From contig FR893309.1 in the NCBI GenBank assembly GCA_000436035.1, forward strand, positions 1 to 64,000: 64,000 nt of DNA. Direction: 5' to 3'. Below are positions 25,700-35,473 of this stretch, in pieces. The notes under the pieces were generated by a model that worked only from the letters and a program-made list of their open reading frames with translations, made no database searches and was not told the origin of the DNA. Origin of the DNA: Prevotella sp. CAG:732 (GTDB lineage Bacteria > Bacteroidota > Bacteroidia > Bacteroidales > Bacteroidaceae). The first letter of the stretch is position 1, and each line of letters begins with the position of its first letter. A program made the position numbers and the translations under genes.

Positions 25700-27379
25700 A
25701 TGAAAATCAAGAATATATTATATACAATGATGATGGGAACAGCGGTGCTGACCTGTGCCACTAGCTGTATTTCCGATCTCGACCAATATCCTCAGACGGA
25801 GACTACCTCTAAGGATGTTTATACCAGCCTCGCCAACTATGAGTCTGTGCTGGGCAAGATTTACGCCTCCATGTTGACCAGTGGTCAGGGCAAGGGTGGC
25901 GACAACAAAGACATGGAATCAGTCTTGAATAGTGGTAATGGATTCGACTACATGCGTATGTTCATCAACCTCCAGGAGTGTGGTACCGATGAGTTTGCTT
26001 CCACTTGGTTGACAGGTGAGCAGACCACAGGCTTGACTTATCTCACTTGGGATGCCAACGATGCCTGGGTATCTGATATGTACTATCGCATCTATTACAA
26101 CATCGCCCTTTGCAATGAGTTCCTCCGCAATGCCAATGCTGCTAGTTTCACTGGCGAGGATGAGGTGAAGATGAAGGAGTACAAGGCTGAGGTTCGTTTC
26201 ATGCGTGCCTTGTTCTACTACCACGCCCTCGACCTCTATCGCAATATCCCGATGGTGACGGAGAACGACCCAGTGGGCAGTTTCATTCCTCCTCGCTATA
26301 CTCCTCAGCAGACATTCGACTATATCGAGAGTGAGTTGAAAGACTGCGTGAACGACTTGCTTCCTGCTTCCACTTGTCCTTACGGTCAGGCTTCCCAGGG
26401 CGCAGCCTATACACTCCTTGCCAAACTCTACTTGAACAGTGAGGTTTATACCGGCGTGGCAAAGTATGCCGAGTGCAAGGAGGCTTGCGAGCAGGTGATG
26501 AACATGGGCTACTCTTTGGAGAGCGATTACGGCAAACTCTTTAATGCCGATAATGATAAGCGTACTAACGAGATCATCTTCGCTCTGCCAGTATCTGCTA
26601 CTCATACCGTTAGTTGGGGCTCTTCCACCTATATGGTTTGTGGACAGTTGAGTATGTCGAATGCCAACCAAACTCCTGGTGACTTCGGTGCCACAAGCGG
26701 TTGGAGTGAGTTCCGACTTCGTCCAGAGTTTGTGGATAAGTTTGAGGAGAGCGACATCTATTCACAGGGTGAGGATGCCAAGGGAGATGTACGTGCCAAG
26801 TTCTTCACCAATGGACAGAGTAAGGACGTGGCAAGCATGACAGATGAGACTACTGGTTACCTGTCAGAGAAGTGGTCCAATAAAAAGGACGATGGCACAG
26901 ATGCTTCCAATACAGCCAATGATGGTGCCGAGACCGACTATCCACTCTTCCGCTTGTCTGATGTCTATCTGATGTATGCCGAGTGTGTGGCTCGTATCAA
27001 GGGAACCAGCTGGGATGATTGGAATGGTGGCACGGATGCCAGCGACCCTGCGGTCATCGCCTCTCGCAAGAAGGGAGCCATCTACTGGATCAATCTCGTC
27101 AGAGAGCGTGCCGGAGCATCGGATGTATGGAGCAGTAACTTTGCCGATGATAATGCTCTCCTCCAGTTCATCCTCGATGAGCGAGCTCGTGAACTCTACC
27201 ATGAGGGCTATCGCCGTACCGACTTGATTCGCTTCGGACAATTCACGACCAACAAATATATCTGGCAATGGAAGGGTGGCACGCACGACGGACAGGCTGT
27301 CGATAGTAAGTACAACATCTATCCAATTCCAAATACCGAACTTACCGCAAATCCAAATCTTCATAACGACAACTATTAA
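25700..27379 (+). CDS. SusD-type surface glycan-binding lipoprotein (galactan locus)
   Basis: The 559-residue lipoprotein has a lipobox with Cys23 (CATSC) and the SusD fold. Visible features are KAEVRFMRALFYYHALDLYR (about 168-187, helix of the TPR-like core), GYSLESDYGKLF, and the C-terminal FILDERARELYHEGYRRTDL and IRFGQF, followed by a short IYPIPNTELTANPNL end. It should bind galactan fragments at the surface and close the SusC pore. It ends 11 bases before the SusE-like gene, in one operon through the GH2. Confidence 0.95.
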   Translation: MKIKNILYTMMMGTAVLTCATSCISDLDQYPQTETTSKDVYTSLANYESVLGKIYASMLTSGQGKGGDNKDMESVLNSGNGFDYMRMFINLQECGTDEFASTWLTGEQTTGLTYLTWDANDAWVSDMYYRIYYNIALCNEFLRNANAASFTGEDEVKMKEYKAEVRFMRALFYYHALDLYRNIPMVTENDPVGSFIPPRYTPQQTFDYIESELKDCVNDLLPASTCPYGQASQGAAYTLLAKLYLNSEVYTGVAKYAECKEACEQVMNMGYSLESDYGKLFNADNDKRTNEIIFALPVSATHTVSWGSSTYMVCGQLSMSNANQTPGDFGATSGWSEFRLRPEFVDKFEESDIYSQGEDAKGDVRAKFFTNGQSKDVASMTDETTGYLSEKWSNKKDDGTDASNTANDGAETDYPLFRLSDVYLMYAECVARIKGTSWDDWNGGTDASDPAVIASRKKGAIYWINLVRERAGASDVWSSNFADDNALLQFILDERARELYHEGYRRTDLIRFGQFTTNKYIWQWKGGTHDGQAVDSKYNIYPIPNTELTANPNLHNDNY

Positions 27380-27390
27380 GAATAACGACA

Positions 27391-28812
27391 ATGAAAAAGA
27401 TATTTAGAAACCTAATGATGCTTCTCTGCGCACTCACCGCCTTGGTGAGTTGCGATGAGAGTGGCGACAAGATATACTTGAATGGCTTCGAGGCTTCCGG
27501 TTTGATGGCTTCGGCTTCGGATGTCCTCTTGTCAGTTGACAACACCAAGGACATTGTGGTCTCATTTGCATGGAAGAATCCTACTTTGCTCTCTAGCGAC
27601 GAGACCAAACCTGCTGCTAGTGGTAATTTGCTCACTTATTTGCAAGCATCCACTTCCGAGGATTTTGCCACAACGAAGGATTACACCGTGTCAACTCTCT
27701 CCAAGGTTTTCACTGGTGCCGATCTCAATGCACTTGCCAAGGAGTTGCAGATGACTCCAGAGCAGAATGCTCCTGTGTACTTCCGTGTCAAGAGTCAGAT
27801 GGGTGCCAACCTCGATGCAGCTTATAGCAATGTATGTCAGGTGAACGTTACACCTTATATGATACACATGAATAAGTTGACGCTCGTGGAGAAGGAGGAT
27901 AAGTCAAAAGTCGTGGATTATCTTTATTCTCCTAATGAAGATGGCATTTATACAGGTTATATGAATGTATCATCTTGGTTGAACTTCTGGGGTAAGGAGA
28001 ATGATGGCTCCATTTGGGGTAACTCTTCTAAGGAAGGAACCTTCGCTATTGATAATACAGAGACTGCTTGGAGCTGCTGGTTCCCAGAGCCTGCTGGTAT
28101 CTATTATGCGGTACTGGATACGAAGGCTAAGGAGTGGAAGGCTACTTGGTTGAAGGAACTTCAGCTTAATGGTGAGGCGATGACATACGATGCTCCTAAC
28201 TATGCTTGGGTGAAGGTCATTACTACATCTGCCGATAATGCCCCTATCTCTATCGCAGCTACAGGTGCAGAATATAATAAGTCAACTGGTACTGATGATG
28301 CCAAGGCTGTAGCCAAGACAATGAACTATACTCTCGCTGATGGCAAGATGACGGATGCAGAGACTGCTGGTAGCGTGAATATTGCAAAGGCTGGTACTTA
28401 TACCGTTACCGTGAAGGTGGGAGAGAATGGCGAGTTGGCTTACTCTATCGTAGCCGGCGACCAGACTTCTCCAGAGCCAGAGATACATAATACTATCGGA
28501 ATGTTCTCTAACGATGGAAGTACACTTTATGCTATTTTTGAAAAGGTGAGCGATAACGTTTATTCTTGCACTTATGACTTGAAGAATAAATGGAATATGC
28601 GTTTCTACTATGTTGGTGATGGTGTTGCAGACAAGCAAGTTTGCTATGGGGCGGCTCCAACTAGTGATGGTCAGTTCACTCTTTATAAGGAAACTACAAC
28701 GGAAAAAGATAAATTCCAAGGATGGGACATCTGGTTGAATGATGATGTGGATGGAAAGGAGAAAGTGACCATCACCATTGACCTCAACACCATGACATGG
28801 AAGTATGAATAA
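27391..28812 (+). CDS. SusE/SusF-like surface lipoprotein
   Basis: The 473-residue product has a lipobox (TALVSC, Cys21) and an N-terminal SusE-type immunoglobulin-like domain (about 25-150, ending VNVTPY). Two later modules end with the typical strand pattern of starch/glycan-binding CBM-like domains (MFSNDGSTLYAIFEKVSDN, near 370). Its place after SusD and before the glycanase is that of SusE/SusF-type accessory binders, which hold glycan but do not cut it. Specificity for galactan is inferred from the operon. Confidence 0.85.
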   Translation: MKKIFRNLMMLLCALTALVSCDESGDKIYLNGFEASGLMASASDVLLSVDNTKDIVVSFAWKNPTLLSSDETKPAASGNLLTYLQASTSEDFATTKDYTVSTLSKVFTGADLNALAKELQMTPEQNAPVYFRVKSQMGANLDAAYSNVCQVNVTPYMIHMNKLTLVEKEDKSKVVDYLYSPNEDGIYTGYMNVSSWLNFWGKENDGSIWGNSSKEGTFAIDNTETAWSCWFPEPAGIYYAVLDTKAKEWKATWLKELQLNGEAMTYDAPNYAWVKVITTSADNAPISIAATGAEYNKSTGTDDAKAVAKTMNYTLADGKMTDAETAGSVNIAKAGTYTVTVKVGENGELAYSIVAGDQTSPEPEIHNTIGMFSNDGSTLYAIFEKVSDNVYSCTYDLKNKWNMRFYYVGDGVADKQVCYGAAPTSDGQFTLYKETTTEKDKFQGWDIWLNDDVDGKEKVTITIDLNTMTWKYE

Positions 28813-28830
28813 TTAATAAGATAAATAGCA

Positions 28831-29919
28831 ATGAAAAATATATTAGGTAAAGCAATGTTGCTGGCTTCAGCACTCTTGTTCTCTATCACGGGAACCAGTT
28901 GCAGCAACGATGATAACACGACTCCAGAAAAGGAGAAAACTTACGATATGAGTGGTTTCGCCAAGGGAGCCGATGTCAGTTGGCTCACTGAGATGGAGGG
29001 CGATGGTGTCAACTTCTATAGCGCCAGTGGCAAGAAGCAAGAGTGCTTGTCTTTGCTTCGTGACCTAGGTGTCAACTCCATCCGCCTTCGTGTCTGGGTA
29101 AATCCAGATGGCGGTTTGTGCAACAAGAACGATGTCGTGGCTAAGGCTTGGCGAGCACAGCAGTTGGGCTTCCGCCTCATGATCGACTTCCATTACTCTG
29201 ATACTTGGGCAGACCCTGCTCATCAGACAGTACCTGCCGCTTGGCAAGGTTATACTTTCGAGCAGATGAAGCAAGCCGTATCTAGTCATACTACCGAGGT
29301 GTTGACTGCCTTGAAGGATAGAGGTGTCAGCAACGTGGAGTGGGTACAGGTAGGAAACGAGACTCGTGACGGTATGCTTTGGAACGATGATGACGTGAAT
29401 GTCACAGGTCGTTGCTCCAAGAACGCTTCCAACTTCTCTGCCTACATCACCGCAGGTTATGATGCTGTCAAGGCTGTTTATCCACAGGCTAAGGTCATCG
29501 TGCATATCGACGAGGGCAACAACCTCGGTCGCTACACTTGGATCTTCGATGAGTTGAAGAACCACGGCGGCAAGTGGGATGTCATCGGTATGTCGCTCTA
29601 TCCTGAGGACAGTAACTGGACCGAGTTGACAGACAACTGTCTCGCCAACATCAAAACCTTGTCAGACAAGTATAACTGCGATGTGGTTATCTCCGAGATT
29701 GGTATGAATTGGGATTCCGATCAGGCAGCCCCAATGATGAAGAAGATGGTGGATGGTTGCAAGGCCATCTCTACCTGCGAGGGTATCTTCTATTGGGAAC
29801 CAGAGGTATATAACGACTGGAAACCTGCCAACTATACCACATTGGGATGGGGTGCTTACCAGAAGGGAGCCTTCGACAAGAGTGGCAAGCCAACAGCCGT
29901 ATTCGATGCCTTCAAGTAA
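28831..29919 (+). CDS. GH53 endo-beta-1,4-galactanase lipoprotein
   Basis: The 362-residue enzyme cuts beta-1,4-galactan (the arabinogalactan type I side chains of pectin). It has a lipobox (TGTSC, Cys24) and the GH53 barrel. FAKGADVSWLTEMEGDG marks strand 1, SIRLRVWVNP strand 2, VQVGNET holds the acid/base Glu177, and VISEIGMNW holds the nucleophile Glu289, in the spacing usual for GH53. The length is normal. The lipid anchor and place between the binder and beta-galactosidase suggest a cell-surface endo-enzyme feeding the SusC/SusD pair. Confidence 0.95.
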   Translation: MKNILGKAMLLASALLFSITGTSCSNDDNTTPEKEKTYDMSGFAKGADVSWLTEMEGDGVNFYSASGKKQECLSLLRDLGVNSIRLRVWVNPDGGLCNKNDVVAKAWRAQQLGFRLMIDFHYSDTWADPAHQTVPAAWQGYTFEQMKQAVSSHTTEVLTALKDRGVSNVEWVQVGNETRDGMLWNDDDVNVTGRCSKNASNFSAYITAGYDAVKAVYPQAKVIVHIDEGNNLGRYTWIFDELKNHGGKWDVIGMSLYPEDSNWTELTDNCLANIKTLSDKYNCDVVISEIGMNWDSDQAAPMMKKMVDGCKAISTCEGIFYWEPEVYNDWKPANYTTLGWGAYQKGAFDKSGKPTAVFDAFK

Positions 29920-29961
29920 GGAATGTGCTAAAGACATCATACATTATTTATATATATAGTA

Positions 29962-32424
29962 ATGATAGGACAAAAGAAATTGACATTGGCGACTTTCGCC
30001 TTGGCTCTCTCTGCGATGACCATGGCGCAAAGTCGAAAGATTATCAACTTGCCATCGTGGGATTTCTCTCGTGATGGCAAGTCGTGGACACAGGTGCAAG
30101 TGCCTCATGACTGGGCTATCGCCGGACCATTCGACAAGAAATGGGACCTCCAGATGGTTGCCATCGAACAGAATGGCGAGAAGGAGAAATCTGAGAAGTC
30201 GGGTCGTTCGGGTGCGCTTCCTTGGATAGGCGAGGGCGAGTATCGCATGAACCTCACCTTGCCAAAGGGCTACAAACGTGCCGTCTTGGTATTCGATGGT
30301 GCGATGAGTGAGCCCACCGTCTTCGTGAATGGCAAGGAGGCTGGCAAGTGGGCTTATGGCTACAATGCCTTCCGCATCGACATCACCCCATACGTGCAGT
30401 TTGGTGGCAAGAAGAATCTTGTGGAGGTTCACCTCAAGAATGTGGAGGAGAGCAGCCGCTGGTATCCAGGTGGCGGTCTTTATCGCCCCGTGAAAGTGGA
30501 GCTTTATGGCGATGTCAACTTCTCTACTTGGGACACCTTCGCCCGTACACTCAAGGCTGACAAGGCTGAGGCTGAGTTGGAGGTGGATGCGCTCTTGCAA
30601 GGCAAACTTGCCAAGAATGGTCGCACGGTCATAGCTTTGGCTGATGAAGCGGGAAAGGTTGTGGCACAGCAAACTATCAATGGTGCCAATCCTACCATCA
30701 AGACCCAACTCAAGGTGGCTAATCCACAGCTTTGGTCGCCTGAACATCCGTATCTCTACCAGCTCAAACTCACTCGATATGAGGGCAAGAAGGTAGCGGA
30801 TGTGCAGACTTTGAAGACCGGAATCCGTACCATATCGGTATCGAAGGACTATGGTTTCCAACTCAATGGCGTGACCCGAAAGATAAAAGGTGTCTGTTTG
30901 CATCACGACCTCGGTCCGCTCGGTGCGGCAGAGAACAAGGCTGCACTCATCCGACAAATCAAGATGATGAAGGCGATGGGATGTGATGCCATCCGTACCG
31001 CCCACAATATGCCTTCCACGATGCAGATGGAACTCTGCGACTCACTCGGTATGATGGTGATGGCAGAGAGCTTCGATATGTGGATTTATCCTAAGTGCAA
31101 GAATGGTTATGCTCGCTTCTTCAAGGAGTGGAGCGACAAGGACATCACCAATCTCGTGAAGCACCACCGCAACCATCCTAGCATCATCATGTGGAGCATC
31201 GGCAATGAGATTCCTGAGCAGTGGAGCAAGGAAGGTGTCGAAATCGCCAAGCACTTGCAAAACATCTGCCATCAGTACGACCCTTCTCGCCCTGTCACCC
31301 AGGGTATGGATAGGGCTGAGGCTGCCTTGAAGTCGGGCTTCGCACAGGCAATGGATGTGCCGGGATTCAACTATCGTGTACATAAATATTATAAGAATAT
31401 CGAGCAGCTCCCTCAGGGCTTCTTGCTCGGAAGCGAGACTGCATCTACGGTCAGTTCCCGTGGCGTGTATAAGTTCCCTGTAGTGGTGCAAAACAAGGAT
31501 AAGAATCCTTACCCTGATGGTCAGTGCTCCAGCTATGATACCGAGTATTGTTCGTGGAGCAACCTACCGGATGACGACTGGAAGATGCAAGACGACTACA
31601 GTTGGGTAATCGGCGAGTTCGTGTGGACTGGTTATGACTACCTCGGCGAGCCGACACCTTATGATGAGTATTGGCCATCACGTAGCAGTTACTTCGGCAT
31701 CTGCGATTTGGCTGGTCTGCCTAAGGATCGCTATTATATGTATCGTGCCCGTTGGAACGAGCACCAGCACACCACCCATCTCTTGCCTCATTGGAACTGG
31801 CAGGGACGTGAGGGGCAGGTGACTCCTGTGTATTGCTATACCGATGGCGTGGAAGGTGAGTTGTTTGTCAATGGCAAGAGTCAAGGACGAGTACGCAAGG
31901 ACCCATCGAGCCGATTGGATCGCTATCGCCTCCGTTGGAATGACGTGAAGTATGAGCCAGGCGAGATTCGTGTGGTGACTTACAATCAGTATGGCGACAA
32001 GGTAGGAGAGGATGTGAGACGTACCGCTGGTGAGCCGACCCAAATCAAACTCAGCGTTGAGACCCCTGACCATGAGGGCATCGCTTGCATGGTGGAGGGA
32101 TGTACCGATGAGCACAATACGGTATTGAAGGCTGATGGCAACGACTTGGCTTACATCACCGTGAGTCTCTTGGACAAGGATGGCAATGAATGTCCGCTTG
32201 CCGATGATGAGATGACCTTCGAGGTCTCTGGCGCAGGAACCTTCAAGGCGGCTTGCAATGGCGATGCCACATCCTTGGAACCATTCGCCCAGCCACAGAT
32301 GAAACTCTTCTCAGGCAAACTCGTCGTCATCGTACAGAGCAAGGCGCAGAAGGGCAACATCACGCTGAAGGTGAAGGATGCCAAGCGAGGCTTGGAGAAA
32401 GAACTCACCTTGTTCGCAAATTAG
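29962..32424 (+). CDS. GH2 beta-galactosidase
   Basis: The 820-residue enzyme has a signal peptide (to about residue 22, AMTMAQ) without lipobox, so it is periplasmic. The GH2 order is jelly-roll sugar-binding domain (with NLTLPKGYKRAVLVFDG), immunoglobulin-like domain, TIM barrel, then a DUF4982-like and C-terminal beta domains. The acid/base Glu416 is in WSIGNEIPEQW and the nucleophile Glu552 in VIGEFVWTGYDY. It should release galactose from the oligosaccharides made by the GH53. It ends 12 bases before the -33 element of the following regulator gene. Confidence 0.93.
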   Translation: MIGQKKLTLATFALALSAMTMAQSRKIINLPSWDFSRDGKSWTQVQVPHDWAIAGPFDKKWDLQMVAIEQNGEKEKSEKSGRSGALPWIGEGEYRMNLTLPKGYKRAVLVFDGAMSEPTVFVNGKEAGKWAYGYNAFRIDITPYVQFGGKKNLVEVHLKNVEESSRWYPGGGLYRPVKVELYGDVNFSTWDTFARTLKADKAEAELEVDALLQGKLAKNGRTVIALADEAGKVVAQQTINGANPTIKTQLKVANPQLWSPEHPYLYQLKLTRYEGKKVADVQTLKTGIRTISVSKDYGFQLNGVTRKIKGVCLHHDLGPLGAAENKAALIRQIKMMKAMGCDAIRTAHNMPSTMQMELCDSLGMMVMAESFDMWIYPKCKNGYARFFKEWSDKDITNLVKHHRNHPSIIMWSIGNEIPEQWSKEGVEIAKHLQNICHQYDPSRPVTQGMDRAEAALKSGFAQAMDVPGFNYRVHKYYKNIEQLPQGFLLGSETASTVSSRGVYKFPVVVQNKDKNPYPDGQCSSYDTEYCSWSNLPDDDWKMQDDYSWVIGEFVWTGYDYLGEPTPYDEYWPSRSSYFGICDLAGLPKDRYYMYRARWNEHQHTTHLLPHWNWQGREGQVTPVYCYTDGVEGELFVNGKSQGRVRKDPSSRLDRYRLRWNDVKYEPGEIRVVTYNQYGDKVGEDVRRTAGEPTQIKLSVETPDHEGIACMVEGCTDEHNTVLKADGNDLAYITVSLLDKDGNECPLADDEMTFEVSGAGTFKAACNGDATSLEPFAQPQMKLFSGKLVVIVQSKAQKGNITLKVKDAKRGLEKELTLFAN

Positions 32425-32435
32425 TATTCAAAAAA

Positions 32436-32467
32436 TTTGGAGTATTGCGCAAGAATGTGTAATTTTG
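32436..32467 (+). promoter_or_regulatory. Promoter giving a leaderless or near-leaderless regulator transcript
   Basis: TTTG at 32436-32439, 20 bases, then TAATTTTG at 32460-32467: a perfect fit. The predicted start of transcription falls only 1-4 bases before the ATG at 32473. Confidence 0.6.
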
Positions 32468-32472
32468 CACAC

Positions 32473-35430
32473 ATGAAACAATCTTGTAAACTCCCATACA
32501 AAATAACGCTGGTCTTGTTGATGACGCTGATAGTCAGTGCCATCCAAGCTCAGCGTTTTGTGAATATCACCTTGGATGGTGCGCAAACTGTGTCGAGTAT
32601 TGCACAAGACAAACAAGGCGTGATATGGCTTGGCACCGAGAATGGACTCTATAGTTATGATGGTTATCATAGCTATCGCCATTATGCCGACCACGCTTTC
32701 TCCAACACCCGTGTCAATGCCTTGGCTTTCAAGGGCAGCATGCTCTATCTCGCTACGGGCAGTGGCATCTTGGCTTTCGAAACCCAGACATATAGTTATG
32801 TATCGACACCTGCCAAGGAGCATTTCGATAATGAGAGCCAACGTAAGCTATTGAAGGAACAGCGAGTGCTGGATGTGCGCAACGAAAAGGCGACCTTGGG
32901 CAGCGATGTCTATGCCTTGTTGCATACACCGAAGGGATTGTTGACAGGTTCCATCTCCGGTCTTCGCTTGAACCAGCGCTTGATTCCTCTGCGCCAGGGG
33001 GAGCAACCGCTCGTCAATGCCTTGGCTTACGATGCCAAGCGTAAGTGTTATTGGGTCGGTACGGAGGGAGCCTTGTATTGTGCCGACTTGCAACTCCGCC
33101 ATTTCTCGAAGATAGAGGAACTCAATGGCAACTCGGTGAAGTGCTTGGCTGAGGACAACGAGGGCAAGCTCTATATCGGTACCGACAACGGACTCTATAG
33201 CTTGTCTATCCACAATGTACTCGAACACTATGTACACGACTCTCGTGATGCTGCCTCCATCCCCAACAATATCGTGTGGGCTTGTTTCGTGGACAAGTGG
33301 CAAAACGTGTGGATAGGCACCGACAATGGTCTTTCCCGTCTCTCCACCCATACCTATTATGAATATATGCCGCTTGACAAACTTACCTTTACGGGCGAGG
33401 GCAACTGCCTGCATGCCATCCTCCAGACGAAGAATGGCGACTGGTGGTTGGGTGGTACCAACGGACTGATATGGCAAGGCTGCGTATGGTATAAGCAGAA
33501 CAACCAGCAATATCCGCTCACCCACAACCGAGTGCGCAAGATATATGAGGACCATGAGGGTGACCTTTGGGCTTGTACCGACCATGGCATCAACTTGCTA
33601 CAACGCTCTTCACAACTGATGATGAACTTCATCGTCTATGACAAGAGTGGCAAGTATTCCACCGCCTGGGCTTACGACATCTTGGAAGACCGACAGGGAC
33701 GTATCTGGATGGCTTCCTATATGGGCGGTATCTTCGTCATCAACAAGCAGAAACTCGTGACTGCCATTGCTCACTCTCGTACCTCTTCCATCACAGCCAC
33801 CGCCTCTTGCATCGCGGATGCGCATTTCACCGACCAAGGCAAGAATGCACTTTCGGGCATCCACGTAGGACAGATGGTGATGGACGGCAAAGGAATGATT
33901 TGGGCTTCCACCTACAATCGTCTCGACCGCATCGACCCTGTCCGCATGACCGTGGAACATACCGCCAACGTGGGAGCTATTAATTATCTGATGGCAGACT
34001 CCCATGGTAATGTATGGGTAGGCGACAACAGTAGCGTGAAGTGCTATGATGTGGCAGCCAGTAAGGGACGTGAGGCTCGTCTCGCCGACATTCAGTCGCA
34101 TGAATGGCAGATAGGAGGCAAGGTGAGCACGATGTGCGATGTGGAAGGCAAGATATGGGTCGTGAGCGACGATGAATGTTGTGTGCTCGATAAGAACGGC
34201 AAGAGCTTCCGTTTCATCATTCCAGTCCTCTCTCCACTCACGATGGCTTATTCCAAGTCTGAACACGTAGTCGTGATGGGCGGCAACGACGGTGTGGTGA
34301 GAGTCCGTGCCGACTTGGCAGAACCATCGGCTGCCGCATCGCAGAAGGAGAAGATGCAACTCTTCTTGACCGGTGTCATCGTCAATGGAGCGCAGGTGAT
34401 GGATGGGGCACAAGCATCCGCAGGTCATGCTGATGAGGCTCCGCTGTATCTGAAGAAACTCACGTTGGAGAGCGATGAGAACAACTTCACGCTTCAACTC
34501 TCCGACCTTCCTTTTGGCGACCATCCTTCTCGTGTCTATGCCTATCGCTTGGAAGGCATCGACCACGATTGGCATTATCTTAACCAAGGCAATCTTGATA
34601 TTGTCTATAACGGTTTGCCATACGGCGATTACCAACTAGCCGTTCATGTCTTGGATGGCGAGGGCAACATCGGCGAGGAGGTTTATTCGCTCGACATCTC
34701 TATATTGCCACCTTGGTATCTCTCGATATGGGCTAGACTCTTCTATCTCGCCTTGGCTATCGGTGCCGTTTGGGGAGGTATGAAGTTCTATCTCGTGAGA
34801 GAACGCTTGGCTGAGGAGCAGCGACAGAAGGCGGAAATCCTCGAACAGGTGGATGCCCGTATGAAGTTCTTCGCTAGTTTGGCAGAGCGACTGAAGGCGG
34901 CGGTGAACCATCGCTCCTTCGAGGAGGTAACGCAACTCGTGAATAGTTCCTTGGTGGTGGACAGTACGGCTATGGCTGACTTGCCAAATGAAGTAGCGCA
35001 GGGTGCTCCTACATCGGATAGCACGCCTTCGACAGAGGTGGCAGCTGAATCGGAAAATCCAGCAGAAGAGGCTAGCCTGCAGAAGCCGATGACGCTGAGC
35101 GAAGCCGACCAGCGCCTGTTGCGTGAGGTCAACGAGGCGATAGAGAAACACATGATAGATTCCGACTTCAATGTGACGAGTTTGCAGGAAATCATCGGCA
35201 TCGGTGGCAAACAACTCTATCGCAAGATAAAGGCGATGACAGGCAAGACTCCAGTGGAATACATCCGTGGCATCCGCTTGCGCAAGGCGGCGATGATGCT
35301 CAAGGAAGGTAAGTTCAGCGTGTCGGAGGTGATGTACTCCGTGGGCTTCTCCAACAGCAGCTACTTCTCTAAGTGCTTCTCCAAGGAGTATGGCATGACA
35401 CCGACGGAATTTATGAAAGTGAAGAGCTGA
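32473..35430 (+). CDS. Membrane-spanning propeller/Y_Y_Y sensor fused directly to an AraC-type DNA-binding domain
   Basis: The 985-residue product starts with a signal anchor, then many Reg_prop blades (GVIWLGTENGLYSYDG, VWIGTDNGLSRLST), a Y_Y_Y domain (near 670-745, YAYRLEGIDHDWHYLNQGN), one membrane helix (about 748-775, LFYLALAIGAVWGGMKFYL), a cytosolic linker and a C-terminal AraC HTH (about 880-985). A normal Bacteroidetes hybrid two-component regulator has HisKA, HATPase and receiver domains between membrane and HTH; none is visible, and only ARMKFFASLAERLKAAV resembles a leftover dimerisation helix without the phospho-His. I chose the ATG at 32473 because the promoter excludes the one at 32437. 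Its position suggests control of the galactan locus. Confidence 0.88.
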   Translation: MKQSCKLPYKITLVLLMTLIVSAIQAQRFVNITLDGAQTVSSIAQDKQGVIWLGTENGLYSYDGYHSYRHYADHAFSNTRVNALAFKGSMLYLATGSGILAFETQTYSYVSTPAKEHFDNESQRKLLKEQRVLDVRNEKATLGSDVYALLHTPKGLLTGSISGLRLNQRLIPLRQGEQPLVNALAYDAKRKCYWVGTEGALYCADLQLRHFSKIEELNGNSVKCLAEDNEGKLYIGTDNGLYSLSIHNVLEHYVHDSRDAASIPNNIVWACFVDKWQNVWIGTDNGLSRLSTHTYYEYMPLDKLTFTGEGNCLHAILQTKNGDWWLGGTNGLIWQGCVWYKQNNQQYPLTHNRVRKIYEDHEGDLWACTDHGINLLQRSSQLMMNFIVYDKSGKYSTAWAYDILEDRQGRIWMASYMGGIFVINKQKLVTAIAHSRTSSITATASCIADAHFTDQGKNALSGIHVGQMVMDGKGMIWASTYNRLDRIDPVRMTVEHTANVGAINYLMADSHGNVWVGDNSSVKCYDVAASKGREARLADIQSHEWQIGGKVSTMCDVEGKIWVVSDDECCVLDKNGKSFRFIIPVLSPLTMAYSKSEHVVVMGGNDGVVRVRADLAEPSAAASQKEKMQLFLTGVIVNGAQVMDGAQASAGHADEAPLYLKKLTLESDENNFTLQLSDLPFGDHPSRVYAYRLEGIDHDWHYLNQGNLDIVYNGLPYGDYQLAVHVLDGEGNIGEEVYSLDISILPPWYLSIWARLFYLALAIGAVWGGMKFYLVRERLAEEQRQKAEILEQVDARMKFFASLAERLKAAVNHRSFEEVTQLVNSSLVVDSTAMADLPNEVAQGAPTSDSTPSTEVAAESENPAEEASLQKPMTLSEADQRLLREVNEAIEKHMIDSDFNVTSLQEIIGIGGKQLYRKIKAMTGKTPVEYIRGIRLRKAAMMLKEGKFSVSEVMYSVGFSNSSYFSKCFSKEYGMTPTEFMKVKS

Positions 35431-35457
35431 TTAAGTGAAGAACGAAGAGTGAAGAAT
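35418..35457. repeat. Dispersed GA-rich stop-codon-proximal repeat, copy 3
   Basis: A variant copy beginning in the last regulator codons (AGTGAAGAGCTGATT) and continuing AGTGAAGAACGAAGAGTGAA then GAAT. It fills the gap before the ThiD-like/AraC gene. Confidence 0.55.
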
Positions 35458-35473
35458 TCAATAGCTTAGGTGT

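Noticed and set aside
32437..32472. Upstream start for the AraC sensor protein
   Set aside because: The region contains the -33 and -7 elements, and the signal anchor begins cleanly at the ATG at 32473.
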